DNA of 64,000 nucleotides from Trematomus loennbergii (taxonomy: Eukaryota > Chordata > Actinopteri > Perciformes > Nototheniidae): NCBI GenBank assembly GCA_012861695.1, contig JAAOOA010000390.1, positions 124,001 to 188,000 of the forward strand. Direction: 5' to 3'. The notes below the pieces were generated by a model, which was given only the letters and a program-made list of their open reading frames with translations, made no database searches and was not told the DNA's origin. The position numbers and the translations under genes were made by a program. Positions 29,417 to 41,804 of the stretch are shown in pieces. Each line of letters starts with the position of its first letter. Position 1 is the first letter of the stretch.

Positions 29417-30529
29417 GAGACAGACAGACAGACAGAGAGACAGACAGACAGATCACAGATCAGACAGACAGACAGATCAGACAGACAGACAGACAGAGAG
29501 ATCAGACAGACAGACAGACAGAGAACCGACAGACAGACAGAGAGACAGACAGACAGATCAGACAGATCTGACAGACAGACAGATCAGACAGACAGACAGA
29601 TCAGACAGACAGACAGATCAGACAGACAGACAGACAGATCAGACAGAGAGATCAGACAGACAGACAGATCAGACAGATCAGACAGATCAGACAGACAGAC
29701 AGATCAGACAGATCAGACAGACAGATCAGACAGACAGATCAGACAGACAGACAGATAGATCAGACAGATCAGACAGACAGACAGACAGACAGATCAGACA
29801 GATCAGACAGACAGATCAGACAGATCAACAGACAGATCAGACAGACAGACAGATCAGACAGACAGACAGATCAGACAGACAGACAGACAGATCAGACAGA
29901 GAGATCAGACAGACAGACAGATCAGACAGATCAGACAGACAGACAGATCAGACAGACAGACAGATCAGACAGACAGACAGACAGACAGATCAGACAGATC
30001 AGACAGACAGATCAGACAGATCAGACAGACAGATCAGACAGATCAGACAGACAGATCAGACAGACAGACAGACAGATCAGACAGATCAGACAGACAGATC
30101 AGACAGATCAGACAGACAGATCAGACAGATCAGACAGACAGATCAGACAGATCAGATCAGACAGATCAGACAGACAGATCAGACAGACAGATCAGACAGA
30201 CAGACAGATCAGACAGACAGATCAGACAGATCAGACAGATCAGACAGACAGACAGATCAGACAGACAGATCAACAGACAGACAGATCAGACAGATCAGAC
30301 AGACAGACAGATCAGACAGACAGACAGATCAGACAGACAGACAGATCAGACAGACAGATCAGACAGATCAGACAGATCAGACAGACAGACAGACAGATCA
30401 GACAGACAGACAGATCAGACAGACAGATCAGACAGACAGACAGACAGATCAGACAGACAGACAGACAGAGAGATCAGACAGACAGATCAGACAGATCAGA
30501 CAGATCACAGACAGACAGACAGAGAGATC

Positions 30530-30560
<31 letters not shown>

Positions 30561-31661
30561 GAGACAGACAGACAGACAGAGAGACAGACAGACAGATCAG
30601 ACAGATCAGACAGACAGACAGATCAGACAGACAGACAGACAGAGAGATCAGACAGACAGACAGACAGACAGAGAGACCGACAGACAGACAGAGAGACAGA
30701 CAGACAGATCAGACAGATCTGACAGACAGACAGATCAGACAGACAGACAGATCAGACAGACAGACAGATCAGACAGACAGACAGACAGATCAGACAGAGA
30801 GATCAGACAGACAGACAGATCAGACAGATCAGACAGATCAGACAGACAGACAGATCAGACAGATCAGACAGACAGATCAGACAGACAGATCAGACAGACA
30901 GACAGATAGATCAGACAGATCAGACAGACAGACAGACAGACAGATCAGACAGATCAGACAGACAGATCAGACAGATCAGACAGACAGATCAACAGACAGA
31001 CAGATCAGACAGACAGACAGTCACACAGACAGACAGATCAGACAGAGAGATCAGACAGACAGACAGATCAGACAGATCAGACAGATCAGACAGACAGACA
31101 GATCAGACAGATCAGACAGATCAGACAGACAGATCAGACAGACAGACAGACAGACAGACAGATCAGACAGATCAGACAGACAGACAGACAGATCAGACAG
31201 ATCAGACAGACAGATCAGACAGATCAGACAGACAGATCAGACAGACAGATCAGACAGACAGACAGAGAGATCAGACAGACAGACAGACAGACAGACAGAT
31301 CAGACAGATCAGACAGATCAGACAGATCAGACAGACAGATCAGACAGACAGACAGACAGACAGAGAGATCAGACAGACAGACAGACAGAGAGACCGACAG
31401 ACAGACAGAGAGACAGACAGACAGATCAGACAGATCAGACAGACAGACAGACAGATCAGACAGACAGACAGATCAGACAGACAGACAGATCAGACAGACA
31501 GACAGACAGATCAGACAGAGAGATCAGACAGACAGACAGACAGAGAGACCGACAGACAGACAGAGAGACAGACAGACAGATCAGACAGATCAGACAGACA
31601 GACAGACAGATCAGACAGATCAGACAGATCAGACAGACAGATCAGACAGATCAGACAGATC

Positions 31662-31696
<35 letters not shown>

Positions 31697-33606
31697 TCAG
31701 ACAGACAGACAGATCAGACAGACAGATCAGACAGACAGACAGACAGATCAGACAGATCAGACAGACAGATCAGACAGACAGACAGATCAGACAGACAGAT
31801 CAGACAGACAGACAGACAGATCAGACAGATCAGACAGACAGATCAGACAGATCAGACAGACAGATCAGACAGATCAGACAGACAGATCAGACAGACAGAC
31901 AGACAGATCAGACAGATCAGACAGACAGATCAGACAGATCAGACAGACAGATCAGACAGATCAGACAGACAGATCAGACAGATCAGATCAGACAGATCAG
32001 ACAGACAGATCAGACAGACAGATCAGACAGACAGACAGACAGATCAGACAGACAGATCAGACAGATCAGACAGATCATACAGACAGACAGATCAGACAGA
32101 CAGATCAGACAGACAGACAGATCAGACAGATCAGACAGACAGACAGATCAGACAGACAGACAGATCAGACAGACAGACAGATCAGACAGACAGACAGATC
32201 AGACAGATCAGACAGATCAGACAGACAGACAGATCAGACAGACAGACAGATCAGACAGACAGATCAGACAGACAGACAGATCAGACAGACAGATCAGACA
32301 GACAGACAGATCAGACAGACAGACAGATCAGACAGACAGACAGACAGAGAGATCAGACAGACAGATCAGACAGATCAGACAGATCAGACAGACAGACAGA
32401 CAGAGAGATCAGACAGACAGACAGACAGACAGACAGAGAGACAGACAGACAGACAGAGAGACAGACAGACAGATCAGACAGATCAGACAGACAGACAGAT
32501 CAGACAGACAGACAGAGAGATCAGACAGACAGACAGACAGACAGAGAGACCGACAGACAGACAGAGAGACAGACAGACAGATCAGACAGATCAGACAGAC
32601 AGACAGATCAGACAGACAGACAGATCAGACAGACAGACAGATCAGACAGACAGACAGACAGATCAGACAGAGATCAGACAGACAGACAGATCAGACAGAT
32701 CAGACAGATCAGACAGACAGACAGATCAGACAGATCAGACAGACAGATCAGACAGACAGATCAGACAGACAGACAGACAGACAGATCAGACAGATCAGAC
32801 AGACAGACAGACAGATCAGACAGATCAGACAGACAGATCAGACAGATCAGACAGATCAGACAGATCAGACAGATCAGACAGATCAGACAGACAGATCAGA
32901 CAGACAGACAGATCAGACAGATCAGACAGACAGACAGACAGATCAGACAGATCAGACAGATCAGACAGATCAGACAGACAGACAGACAGATCAGACAGAC
33001 AGACAGACAGACAGAGAGATCAGACAGACAGACAGACAGACAGATCAGACAGACAGACAGATCAGACAGATCAGACAGACAGACAGACAGACAGACAGAT
33101 CAGACAGATCCGACAGATCAGACAGACAGATCAGACAGATCGACAGACAGACAGACAGATCAGACAGATCAGACAGATCAGACAGATCAGACAGATCAGA
33201 CAGATCAGACAGATCAGACAGACAGATCAGACAGACAGATCAGACAGATCAGACAGACAGACAGACAGACAGATCAGACAGATCAGACAGATCAGACAGA
33301 TCAGACAGATCAGACAGATCAGACAGACAGACAGACAGACAGACAGATCAGACAGATCCGACAGATCAGACAGACAGACAGATCAGACAGACAGACAGAC
33401 AGAGAGATCAGACAGACAGACAGACAGATCAGACAGACAGACAGATCAGACAGATCAGACAGACAGACAGACAGACAGATCAGACAGATCAGACAGACAG
33501 ACAGACAGACAGACAGATCACAGACAGATCAGACAGATCAGACAGATCCGACAGATCAGACAGACAGACAGACAGACAGATCACAGACAGACAGACAGAT
33601 CAGACA
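27459..33606. repeat. 6.1-kb (GACA)n/GATCA satellite with higher-order duplication
   Basis: Begins with a (GA)n tract (27459-27514), then consists of CAGA tetranucleotides with frequent ATCAGACAGA units and rarer GAGAGAT, ACCGACAG and TCTGAC variants. Rare variants recur at a fixed distance: GATCTG at 29565 and 30716, GATAGATC at 29754 and 30905, both 1151 bp apart, with near-identical neighbourhoods. So at least one 1.15-kb block was duplicated. No gene. (GACA)n is one of the simple repeats often reported as abundant on fish and snake sex chromosomes; whether this applies here is unknown. Confidence 0.95.
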
Positions 33607-34657
33607 AAGTGATATGAGTGATATGAGTGATAGTGAAACGTTTTAACTTTCATTTAGCAAAAATAGCGTGAAACTTTACATGCAAGTTCCAAGTAACTTC
33701 CTGAAATGTAATTGTCTGCTGTGATTCTACGGAGTCCCCAAAGGCCCAAAAGTGTGCACACAAAACATATTTTCGGCTGCCCGGCATGAGGAAGTTGCTC
33801 TACTTATGAATCTCTGTTAGTTTAAACTCCCAATTCACTACTTTACATTCAAAACAATAGCTTATAACATGTGGCACGGCATTATTGATAAAGCTACATA
33901 TTAGTCTATAAAACAGTTACATCATACTTATCTTAACCAGCAACACCAATAAAATACTGCTTCAAATAATGCATCGCAAATAATCATCAGTTTTTATTCA
34001 ATGCATATAGAGGCAACTGAACCACACATCAACATTTCATCCATGCATTTCTTCACTTGTCAGTTGTTGTTCAAGCTCTCAAACAAACAACCGGTTTTGT
34101 TTTCGTGCTGTTGATGCCAATTTTCATTTTTTTCTATAGTGAGTTGATGATTTCATAAACTAAGAGTGAGGTACATTTTCGCCTCGCAAATTTTCCATCC
34201 AAATGAAGCAACATTTCTAAATCATTTTCAGACAAATTTGACTACACATGTTAGTGTTGTTAGATCTTATTGTCTTATATTTTTGTACAGCACTTTGAAT
34301 TGCCTTGTGTTGAAAGGTGCTCTATAAATAAACTTGCCTCGCCTTGCCTAATGATGACTCACAATCTACTAGGATTAATAAATGTCCAAAGTGTAAATGT
34401 CCTAAGTATTACGTTAGTAGGAAATCCGACCTAGAGCAATTGAGCATTGGAATAGAACATGTTGTTTTATAAGGCCCAATGAGAACAAACACGAGGCAGA
34501 ATCTAAACAGGAAAGTGTAAAAACATGTTGAATCATTAAACATCTGATAGAACAAGAACAAGACACACCTAGTTTTTGTTTTTCTAAAAACAAAACAATG
34601 AGGTAGATAATTGCTGTAAACATTTTTAAGGAGGGGCAGCTTGGGCGTATTGTTGTA
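33607..34657. other. AT-rich DNA after the satellite with a LINE-like tail
   Basis: No gene. At 34245-34350 lies GTACAGCACTTTGAATTGCC, then GCTCTATAAATAAACTTGCC plus TTGCC repeats, a LINE-type 3' end. The rest has no recognisable feature. ORFs at 34409-34681 overlap the direct repeat and are not credible. Confidence 0.5.
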
Positions 34658-34709
34658 CATAGCCGTGGGAACATGTTTCAAATGGGCGGTGCTGTGGGGA
34701 TGACACCAG

Positions 34710-36011
34710 GGGCCTTATTTATAACGCCTTGCGTAGGATTGACGTAGGAAGGTTGCTTACGTAGTACAAAGCACAAAAATAGGTACATACATTTTCCGCC
34801 ATTTTCCGATTCACAAAACATTGCGTACCGGCGAGGGAAGTGCGTACGGCACTTCCTACGCCTGTTTCCCTTTATAAATCACAATCGAATCGTAACGCCC
34901 ATATTTGCCTATACATAGTCAAAGAAACGCCCATTCATTCATTCATTCATTCTGACTGACTGCATGAAGAAGATCACAGGAGATTACGACCGAACAGCTA
35001 AAAAAGACGTCTCACACCGTGTCAGATTTGGGTTATTGTGGGGAGGTCGAGATAAATCATATTGTTTGGTGGATGCAGTTTGAACCAGAGTAGCAGCATG
35101 GAGGTCGGATCGTCACCAAAATAAATAAATAAGTGGTCCGAAAAAAGTGAATGACAAAAAAAATACACATAACCTTCCTCAGGCAGTGTGTTTGTCCCGG
35201 GGACAGGAGACCCCCCCCCTTGATGAGAAACTGTAAGAAATGATCGGGGAATCCCTCCGGAGTGTAGTCATGACGACTGGATCTGAATTATTGTGTTGTA
35301 TTTGGTGGTTTGTGTTCCAGCTGTCGATCAGCAACTATATATCCATAATCCACCAGTTAAAGGAAATACAACTAATGTGTTGTGTTATATTAGCTGTTTA
35401 CCACATATGGTGTTCTTAGTTTCCATACCTCCTGTGTTTTACGAGCGACTTATCAAGTCTTGGCAAACGGCATAAAACACGATTAAACGTGATAGTATAT
35501 AAAACCATGCTCGTATCTACAACCTATAGAAATGCAAAACGCGTCAGTTTTAACGTTATTCTGTCCTCCTGCTTACCGCATCATTTATGAGAAAACATTT
35601 CATAACATTAACACAACATATTCGAGGTGGTTTTAAATAACATATCCGTATTTATTTATTTCTCCAAGTTATGTTTTTTGTGCACTGAGGAGTCTCAAAC
35701 AGGCGTTTGTTTAATCATTTTAAGATTGGCTTTAATCAATATTTGAAAATGAATTCTTCATATTTGATAAATGAGAGGTAACATTTTATTTATGGTATTA
35801 TTTCCACATATTTCTCTCCATTCTTCCTTCTGCCAACGGTGTCGCAGTTTCTCGTCTCTCCGTGTGTGTGCTTAGTGCGTACGCATGGGTTAGAGTTTGC
35901 GTGGAGGACCGCACATTTTCCCGTCAAGTTAGTATTTTATAAATCGCAAACATTGCGTAGAAACTGGCGTACGCCATTTTTTGAGCATATATCCCTTTAT
36001 AAATGAGGCCT
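34710..36011. mobile_element. 1.3-kb TIR element (PIF/Harbinger-like), copy 1
   Basis: Ends GGGCCTTATTTATAA and TTATAAATGAGGCCT. The uninterrupted target (ACACCAGGGCCGG) is preserved at 26540-26560, which shows insertion at CAG with a 3-bp duplication. No transposase. Copy 2 at 47120-48340 is colinear and closely similar. The superfamily guess rests on the 3-bp TSD and TIR style only. Confidence 0.7.
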
Positions 36012-36395
36012 CAGGGCCGGTTCTGACCAATTTGCTGCCCTAGGCAAGATTTTTGCTGGTTCATTTATATCTTATTTTACCAGTTAACATTTATTTATCC
36101 ATATTTTTTAATCTCTCCAGTTTTAAAGGATATTGTTGGTTTACTGTCTGTCTATAGTATACATTGGAATGATTTCAAACCTGTTTTTATTTATCCTAAT
36201 AATTATAAAGGTGTGCCTTGGAAATATTTGTTTACATAAATTGTGATAAAACCGTTTGAGACCCACTGAGATAACTTAGACTAAAGTGAACTATCTAAAC
36301 CCTCAGAGTCCTTTACCTCACTGAGCCTCTCAGGGCAAATGGAAAATGTAACCGGGGTGAAAAGGGTGTTATCTTTACTTAATTATAAATGTGAA
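36012..36395 (+). repeat. Right copy of the internal direct repeat
   Basis: Continues from 34709 across the inserted element. It lacks the LINE end present in the left copy. The sequence leaves homology at about 36395. A hAT-like start CAGGGCCGGTTCTGACC lies at the beginning and CCACGGCCCTG at 36519-36529 could be its partner end, but no target duplication matches. Confidence 0.75.
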
Positions 36396-37241
36396 CATCA
36401 AGGCCGAACATTAGTTTTTTTTGTATTATATTTGTATTATATTTCCATGTAATCTTGTGGACGTGCAGATTCCCATGTCCTCCATCAGGGGTGCTGCAGC
36501 ACCCTCAGCACCCCTACTTACCACGGCCCTGTATGAAAAGGTTCAACTACGCACACACACATCATCTCGGCTCGCGCAGCACGCTCACAGGCATAGATTG
36601 TGCAATAAAGTATTGTGCACCTTGGAGGTGCAGTGCAGGCATATTGTTATTCAAGAGATGCGTTGTTCTTTTGGAAAACATGTTTTTCTTTTCAATAATA
36701 CTCATTACATTGACACATGCATTATTTGTGATTAAAATAATGGTTGTTGGTAATGTATTAGCGACCCCCACAGATGTATGATTTCACAGCGTCCGTGGGA
36801 GCTCAGACCCCTCCTTATGGGAGCTCAGCTCCCATTGGCTCCCACATAACTCGAACCCTGGTTTAGTAGATATCTACAAACAAAGTCGATATTGTCACGA
36901 TCTGTCTGTGTTGTGTTTTGTCTTGTCTTTTTCTGTCTTTGGTTTCCTGTCTTATTTTGAAAAGTGTTCACCCCCTGTCTTGCCTGTTGATTCCTGTCTG
37001 TTTTCCCTCCTACCTGATTGTCTGATTGTGTTCACCTGTTGCCCTTGTGTTTCTCCCTCCTTTACCCAGCTGTTTCTTGTTCCTTGATTACCCCTCCCTG
37101 TATTTAGTCTTGTCTCTTCCTGTGTTCCCCTGTCGGTTCATTGTTTGTTTGTCCTCCCTTCACGTCACGCTTCATGTTTGTCTCTCCGGTCTTCCTCCAT
37201 GTTTCTCACGGTCAGTTTTTGTGTTGTCGTTTTCTTTGCTA

Positions 37242-37403
37242 CCGTTCTATTTCGCCCTCTAAGGCTATCGCTATTGGGTAATCCCACTGCGCATGCGCAG
37301 CACTGACAGACTTAATCCACGGCCACCTATGACGTGGGCCCCACCTACGGTCTCACTTCCGTATAAATAGGAAGTATGCCCGTCAATCTGCTCCCACTTT
37401 TCT
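37242..37403. repeat. DIRS left inverted terminal repeat
   Basis: GCCCTCTAAGGCTATCGCTA and the following about 140 bp (CGCATGCGCAG; CCTATTTATACGG in inverse) are reverse-complemented at 41965-42092. TATAAATAGGA at 37362 could be a TATA-like promoter element for the element transcript. Confidence 0.85.
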
Positions 37404-37489
37404 TCAGCATGTAGTAGCAGAAGCACTGTAGCAGGCACATTAGTAAAACAAAGATTCCTCCCTTACGAAGCTTTGTTTCTAGTGGAAAG

Positions 37490-38059
37490 ATGGAGATGGG
37501 GCAGGTAAGTCAGGGCTGCGTCCGGAACTGCCTTTCATGTGAGGCGGGCTACATAATGAGTTTTGACAAACACTCACAGTGTGAGTCCTGCTTGGGGTTA
37601 GAGCATGCGAAAGCTGCTCTTTACCTCTGGCTACAGCAGGGATCTATACCGGAGGGTGCAGGGAAGGAGCTGATAGAGGCTCCAATCAGTCCGGACGGAC
37701 TGTTCGGACCTCAGTTCCACACCATGGTGGAGTCAAGGAAGTCTGCATCGGAGCAGGCAGACGACATACGGCGTCACGTCGGATGGCTTCAGCCGGACAG
37801 ACGTCCCCAGCAACAGCAGCGACAGCAGCGCCCGCAGCACCTGCAACAGTCTCAGCAGGGGCAGCGCGGGCAACGGCGAGATCAGCAGCGGCGCCAGAAT
37901 CGCCCTTCGGCGGCTGCGGGGGCACCGTCCCATGTCTCCGCTCCTCCGCCACAGAGACAGAGTCTCCAGGCGACGAGTCGGAGGGGAACGAAGAACCCCC
38001 GCTCCTGGTCTGCTCCTCCGGCTCCGAGAGAGCCTCCGAGGAAGCAGAGCCGAAAGTGA
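37490..38059 (+). CDS. DIRS gag-like protein, 189 aa
   Basis: The ATG at 37490 lies 90 bp inside the left repeat. The N-terminus has a possible zinc motif C-x2-C-x10-H-x2-C-x2-C (CLSCEAG..HSQCESCLGLEHA), typical of the first ORF of vertebrate DIRS elements. Residues 97-189 are a Gln/Arg-rich and then Pro/Ser-rich basic tail, expected to bind nucleic acid. The frame is intact. Its role is presumed structural (particle or RNP); no enzyme motif. Confidence 0.75.
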   Translation: MEMGQVSQGCVRNCLSCEAGYIMSFDKHSQCESCLGLEHAKAALYLWLQQGSIPEGAGKELIEAPISPDGLFGPQFHTMVESRKSASEQADDIRRHVGWLQPDRRPQQQQRQQRPQHLQQSQQGQRGQRRDQQRRQNRPSAAAGAPSHVSAPPPQRQSLQATSRRGTKNPRSWSAPPAPREPPRKQSRK

Positions 38060-38689
38060 CTTTTTGGGGGGGATGTGCGGGAGTACATTTTCAATAAAAA
38101 TGTTGAAAATTCCAACAGTGTGTCTGTAGCAGCTGTTTCTCACATTTCCCCCACACTAGTCAGGCCGACTGTTGTTAATCTGTCGGTTAACAGACAGCAA
38201 GATTCGCTGCATAAACCAGCTGTTTGTAACCTGTCGGTTAACAGACAGCTGGGCTCGCCGTTTGAGCAGGCTGCCTCTGACCTGTCGGTTAGCAGGCGGC
38301 AGGGCTCGCTGCACAAGCCAGCTGTATATAACCAGGCGGTTATTAGACAGCGGGGCTTGACGTGTAAACCTGTTGCCTCTGGCCTATCGGTTAGCAGGCA
38401 GCACGGTTTTTCCTCTGTCCCAGGTGTGCCTGCTTCACACGGTCGTAATGAGCCTAGGGCTGTTATTACGCGCTGTATGAATAGCACTGCACACACCTCC
38501 GCTCTTTCCTCAGGCCGGGGTGAGATGCAGTGTGTGGAGACCCCGTCCAGCCCTTTCGGGCGGGGCCCCCCTTGGGTTGCTTCACGAGCAACAGCGGCAA
38601 GGGCTCTGGCATGGCTCGTCACCATGACTACCACAGCACAACAAGAACAGGTTTGCCCGCTCTCGGAGCATTGCTCAGAGTGGCGGCGG

Positions 38690-40534
38690 ATATGTTTGAT
38701 GGACAGATGGATGAGCAGGCTGATCAGCAGAGGGTACTCTCTGCAATTCGCCTCCCCCCCCCCAGTTCAATGGGATTCAGGAAACACTCCTGTCATCCCA
38801 AGAACAGTGTCTTGCGCTCCAGGAGGAGCTGCAGGAACTCCTGGTAAAAAGTGCGATTTCCAGAGTTCCTCAAGGGGAAGAAAATCGGGGGTTTTACTCC
38901 CGTTATTTTCTTATCCCAAAAAAGACCGGGGGAATGAGACCCATCCTCGATCTGTCAGCATTCAACAGGGTGATAATGAAAAGACCTTTTCATATGCTGA
39001 CAATCAAACAGGTGCTGGAATACGTTCACCAGGGGGACTGGTTTACGTCAATAGACCTGAAGGATGCCTACTTCCACATAACCATAATCCCGAAACACAG
39101 GAAATTCCTGCGTTTTTCTTTCCAGGGAATTTCGTACCAGTTCAATCGACTGCCGTTCGGATACTCCCTGGCTCCTCGCACTTTTTCAAAGTGTGTGGAG
39201 ACGGCTCTGGAGCCGCTTCACAGAGGAGGGATGAGGGTGTTATTTTATCTGGACGACCTGCTGTTGCTGGCTCGATCCAAGGAGGAGGCTGCTTTACAGA
39301 CGGTACAGCTCGTATCTCATCTGTCAAGCCTGGGTTTCATTGTCAACTGGAAGAAGAGCTGCCTCTTCCCTCCCAGGTTATCATTTATCTGGGAGTGGAA
39401 TTGAACTCAGCCCTCATGAGAGCGCGACTCTCACAGCAGAGAGTGGAGAAAGTGACAGCTCTCCTCCGACGCGTCACACCTCGCAGGGTGGTGACAGCCC
39501 TCTCCGTGATGCAGCTGTTGGGCATGATGTCAGCTGGTCACGTGGTGATCCCTCTGGGACTCCTTCACATGAGGAGACTCCAGAGGTGGTTTATTCGCCT
39601 GCACATCGACCCCGTGCGGCAGAAGAGACGCATGGTGTACATTCCCCCTTCCGTGGGTTTGGATTTAGCCTATTGGAAAAATCTCCACGTCCTGTCAGTG
39701 GGGGTTCCCCTGGGCAGAGTGACGTCACACACAGCGGTGTTCACAGACGCATCTCTCGCAGGCTGGGGAGGAACGTGCATGTCGCAGGCAGTGGGGGGAC
39801 AGTGGCCGGCTCGCATGTCTCTCCACATAAACGTGCTGGAGTTAATCTCCGTATGGAGAGTAATCCAGCACTTCGCCCCGTTGCTGTTCAATCAACATGT
39901 GTTGATTCGGACAGACAACAGAGCAGCGGCGGCATACATAAATCGCCAGGGAGGCGTACGATCAGCGCAGCTGCTGAGCACAGCCAGGCGGCTGCTGTGC
40001 TGGGCGCAAACACACGTACTCTCTATCAGAGCGGTGTATATTCCCGGCGTGTTGAACAGAGGGGCGGACCTCATGTCCAGAGGAGGTCCTCGCCAAGGGG
40101 ACTGGAGCCTCCACCCCGAATTGGTCTCCCAGGTATGGAGCAGGTTCGGGAGAGCGGAGGTGGATCTGTTCGCTGCACGCGAGAACGCGCAGTGTGCCCT
40201 CTGGTTCTCCCTGAGAACGCAGGACCACCCCCCCCTGGGCGTGGACGCGTTCGCACACAGGCCGTGGCCAAAGGTGTTGTTATACGCTTTCCCACCAGTC
40301 CCTCTGATCCCTCGGTTCCTGGACCGAGTGCAGGAGGAGAGACTGACAGCGATTTTAATAGCACCGGAACGCACGGGAGCGTCCTGGTTTCCATGCCTAC
40401 AGCGGATGCTGTCAGGGAGGCCGTGGGAAATTCCGTGGCGCAGGGACGCTCTCTCCCAGGTGGAGGGAGCGATCAGCGGTCACCCAGTATTGGGCCAACG
40501 TTTGTGGGCATGGCCCCTGAACGGGAACATTTAG
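38690..40534 (+). pseudogene. DIRS reverse transcriptase-RNase H (frameshifted)
   Basis: RT motifs: SIDLKDAYFHI, LPFGYSLAPRTFSK and the catalytic YLDD (39245-39256), preceded by PKKTGGMRPILDLS. RNase H: FTDASLAGWGG, LELISVW, IRTDNRAAAAY and RGADLMSR supply the acidic residues. One frame shift lies at the C10 run 38754-38763 and another near 39385 (..LSFI to LGVEL). The combined long frame 38075-40534 is thus partly antiframe before 39385. Otherwise no motif is lost, so the element may be recent or the shifts may be consensus errors. Confidence 0.85.
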
Positions 40535-41558
40535 AGGGGATGGGCCTCTCTAAAAATGTTATTAGTACCATTCAGGGTTCAAGGGCGGCGTCCACCAGAG
40601 CATCCTACACAGCCAAATGGGCAGCGTTCCAGCGCTGGTGTGTAGGGAAAAGCCTGGACCCCGTTATGTGCCCCCTGCCTCACGTGCTGTCGTTCCTCCA
40701 GACCTTACTAGACAGGAATTTGGCTTATAGCACGGTCAAAACGTACGCTGCTGCCATCTCATCTTGCCACGTAGGGTTTGGTGTCAGTACGTGTTTAGTC
40801 ACCCTCTGACAACACGCTTTCTACGGGGAGTACAGAGACTCAGACCGGTGTCACGCGCTTTGGCGCCTCAATGGGATTTGGCGTTGGTGTTACGCGCACT
40901 GAGTAAAGCTCCATTCGAACCTTTATATCAGGTCCCCCTGAAGTTCTTGTCAGCCAAAGTAGCTCTGCTCTTGGCCCTAACATCAGCTAAAAGGGTGAGT
41001 GATTTGTCTGCTCTCTCTGTGGCTCCGTCATGCCTCCAGATCCAAGGAGATGGCAGCTCAGCTGTTTTGCGCCCTAACCCGGCTTTTATGCCAAAGGTTA
41101 TCACAAGCTCTTTTAGATCAAGAGTGATAACTTTGGATGGTTTCTTCCCTCCTCCTCACTCATCGGAGGAAGAAGCCACATCTCATCTCCTCTGTCCCGT
41201 ACGTGCGCTGTCATGCTATATTGCACGCACAGCCACGTTGCGTAGATCCCAGCGCCTGTTTGTGCATCACAGAGAGCACTCAATAGGGCAGCCTCTGTCT
41301 GCACAGCGCCTGTCACACTGGTTGTGTGAGGCTGTGTCACAGGCGTATGTCTCCTCTGGGAAGGATCCCCCGGAAAACATCAAAGCGCACAGCATCAGAG
41401 GAATTTCAACCTCTACGGCTTTGCACGGAGGAATGACAGTGGAAGACATTTGCACTGCGGCATCTTGGTCTTCCCCCTGCTCTTTTATTCGTTTTTATTT
41501 GAGGGATGTCTCCCATTCCTCTCTTACTCATTCAGTACTCAGTGTCCTGTCAGATTGA
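40520..41558 (+). pseudogene. DIRS tyrosine recombinase (one frameshift)
   Basis: The N-terminal core-binding part (STRASYTAKWAAFQRWCVGK, AYSTVKTYAAAIS) lies in the frame ending at 40809. After one shift near 40775 the catalytic domain follows. Active-site residues are Arg in SAKRVSDL (near 40990), the His/Arg box AHSIRGIST (41386-41412), and Tyr in FIRFYLRD (about 41496), in the correct order for a lambda-integrase-type recombinase. It would insert the circular DNA copy. The C-terminus ends normally at 41558. Confidence 0.85.
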
Positions 41559-41804
41559 GTAATGTCAGAGACTGAACGGTGTGCCCTCTCTCCTACCTGT
41601 CGGCACTGAGAGAGCTGCCCCTTTTCCCCTCTTTTATCGTTTTAACAAGTGGGATTTTTATCTCTACTTTTTAAAATGCTATATTTCCAGGGACTGTGAT
41701 GCTCCTTTACGCATGGGTTATTAATTGAGTAGATGTGTTTTTGTACTTCTGGTAACGGACGGACCAGTGGGGCGTGGACTACATCCTGCTTCGCCCTTAA
41801 CCCA

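Larger units (their letters stand above)
25961..36860. mobile_element. 10.9-kb hAT-type insertion with perfect TSD
   Basis: Left end CAGGGTTCGAGTTAT (25961-25975) and right end ATAACTCGAACCCTG (36846-36860) are exact inverted repeats. The 8 bp on both outer sides are GTTTAGTA (25953-25960 and 36861-36868), so the boundaries are secure and the superfamily is hAT by TSD length. No transposase frame is seen. The interior grew by nested events: a direct duplication, a LINE end, a 1.3-kb TIR element and the 6.1-kb satellite. Without these the original element would have been a small non-autonomous one. Confidence 0.85.

Noticed and set aside
27459..33606. CRISPR-like array in the GACA/GATCA region
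   Set aside because: Units are short tetranucleotide derivatives without unique spacers, in a eukaryotic genome.
39340..40534. The 489-aa and 819-aa frames as two separate proteins
   Set aside because: They are pieces of overlapping frames. Real RT, RNase H and recombinase motifs alternate between frames because of 1-bp shifts.
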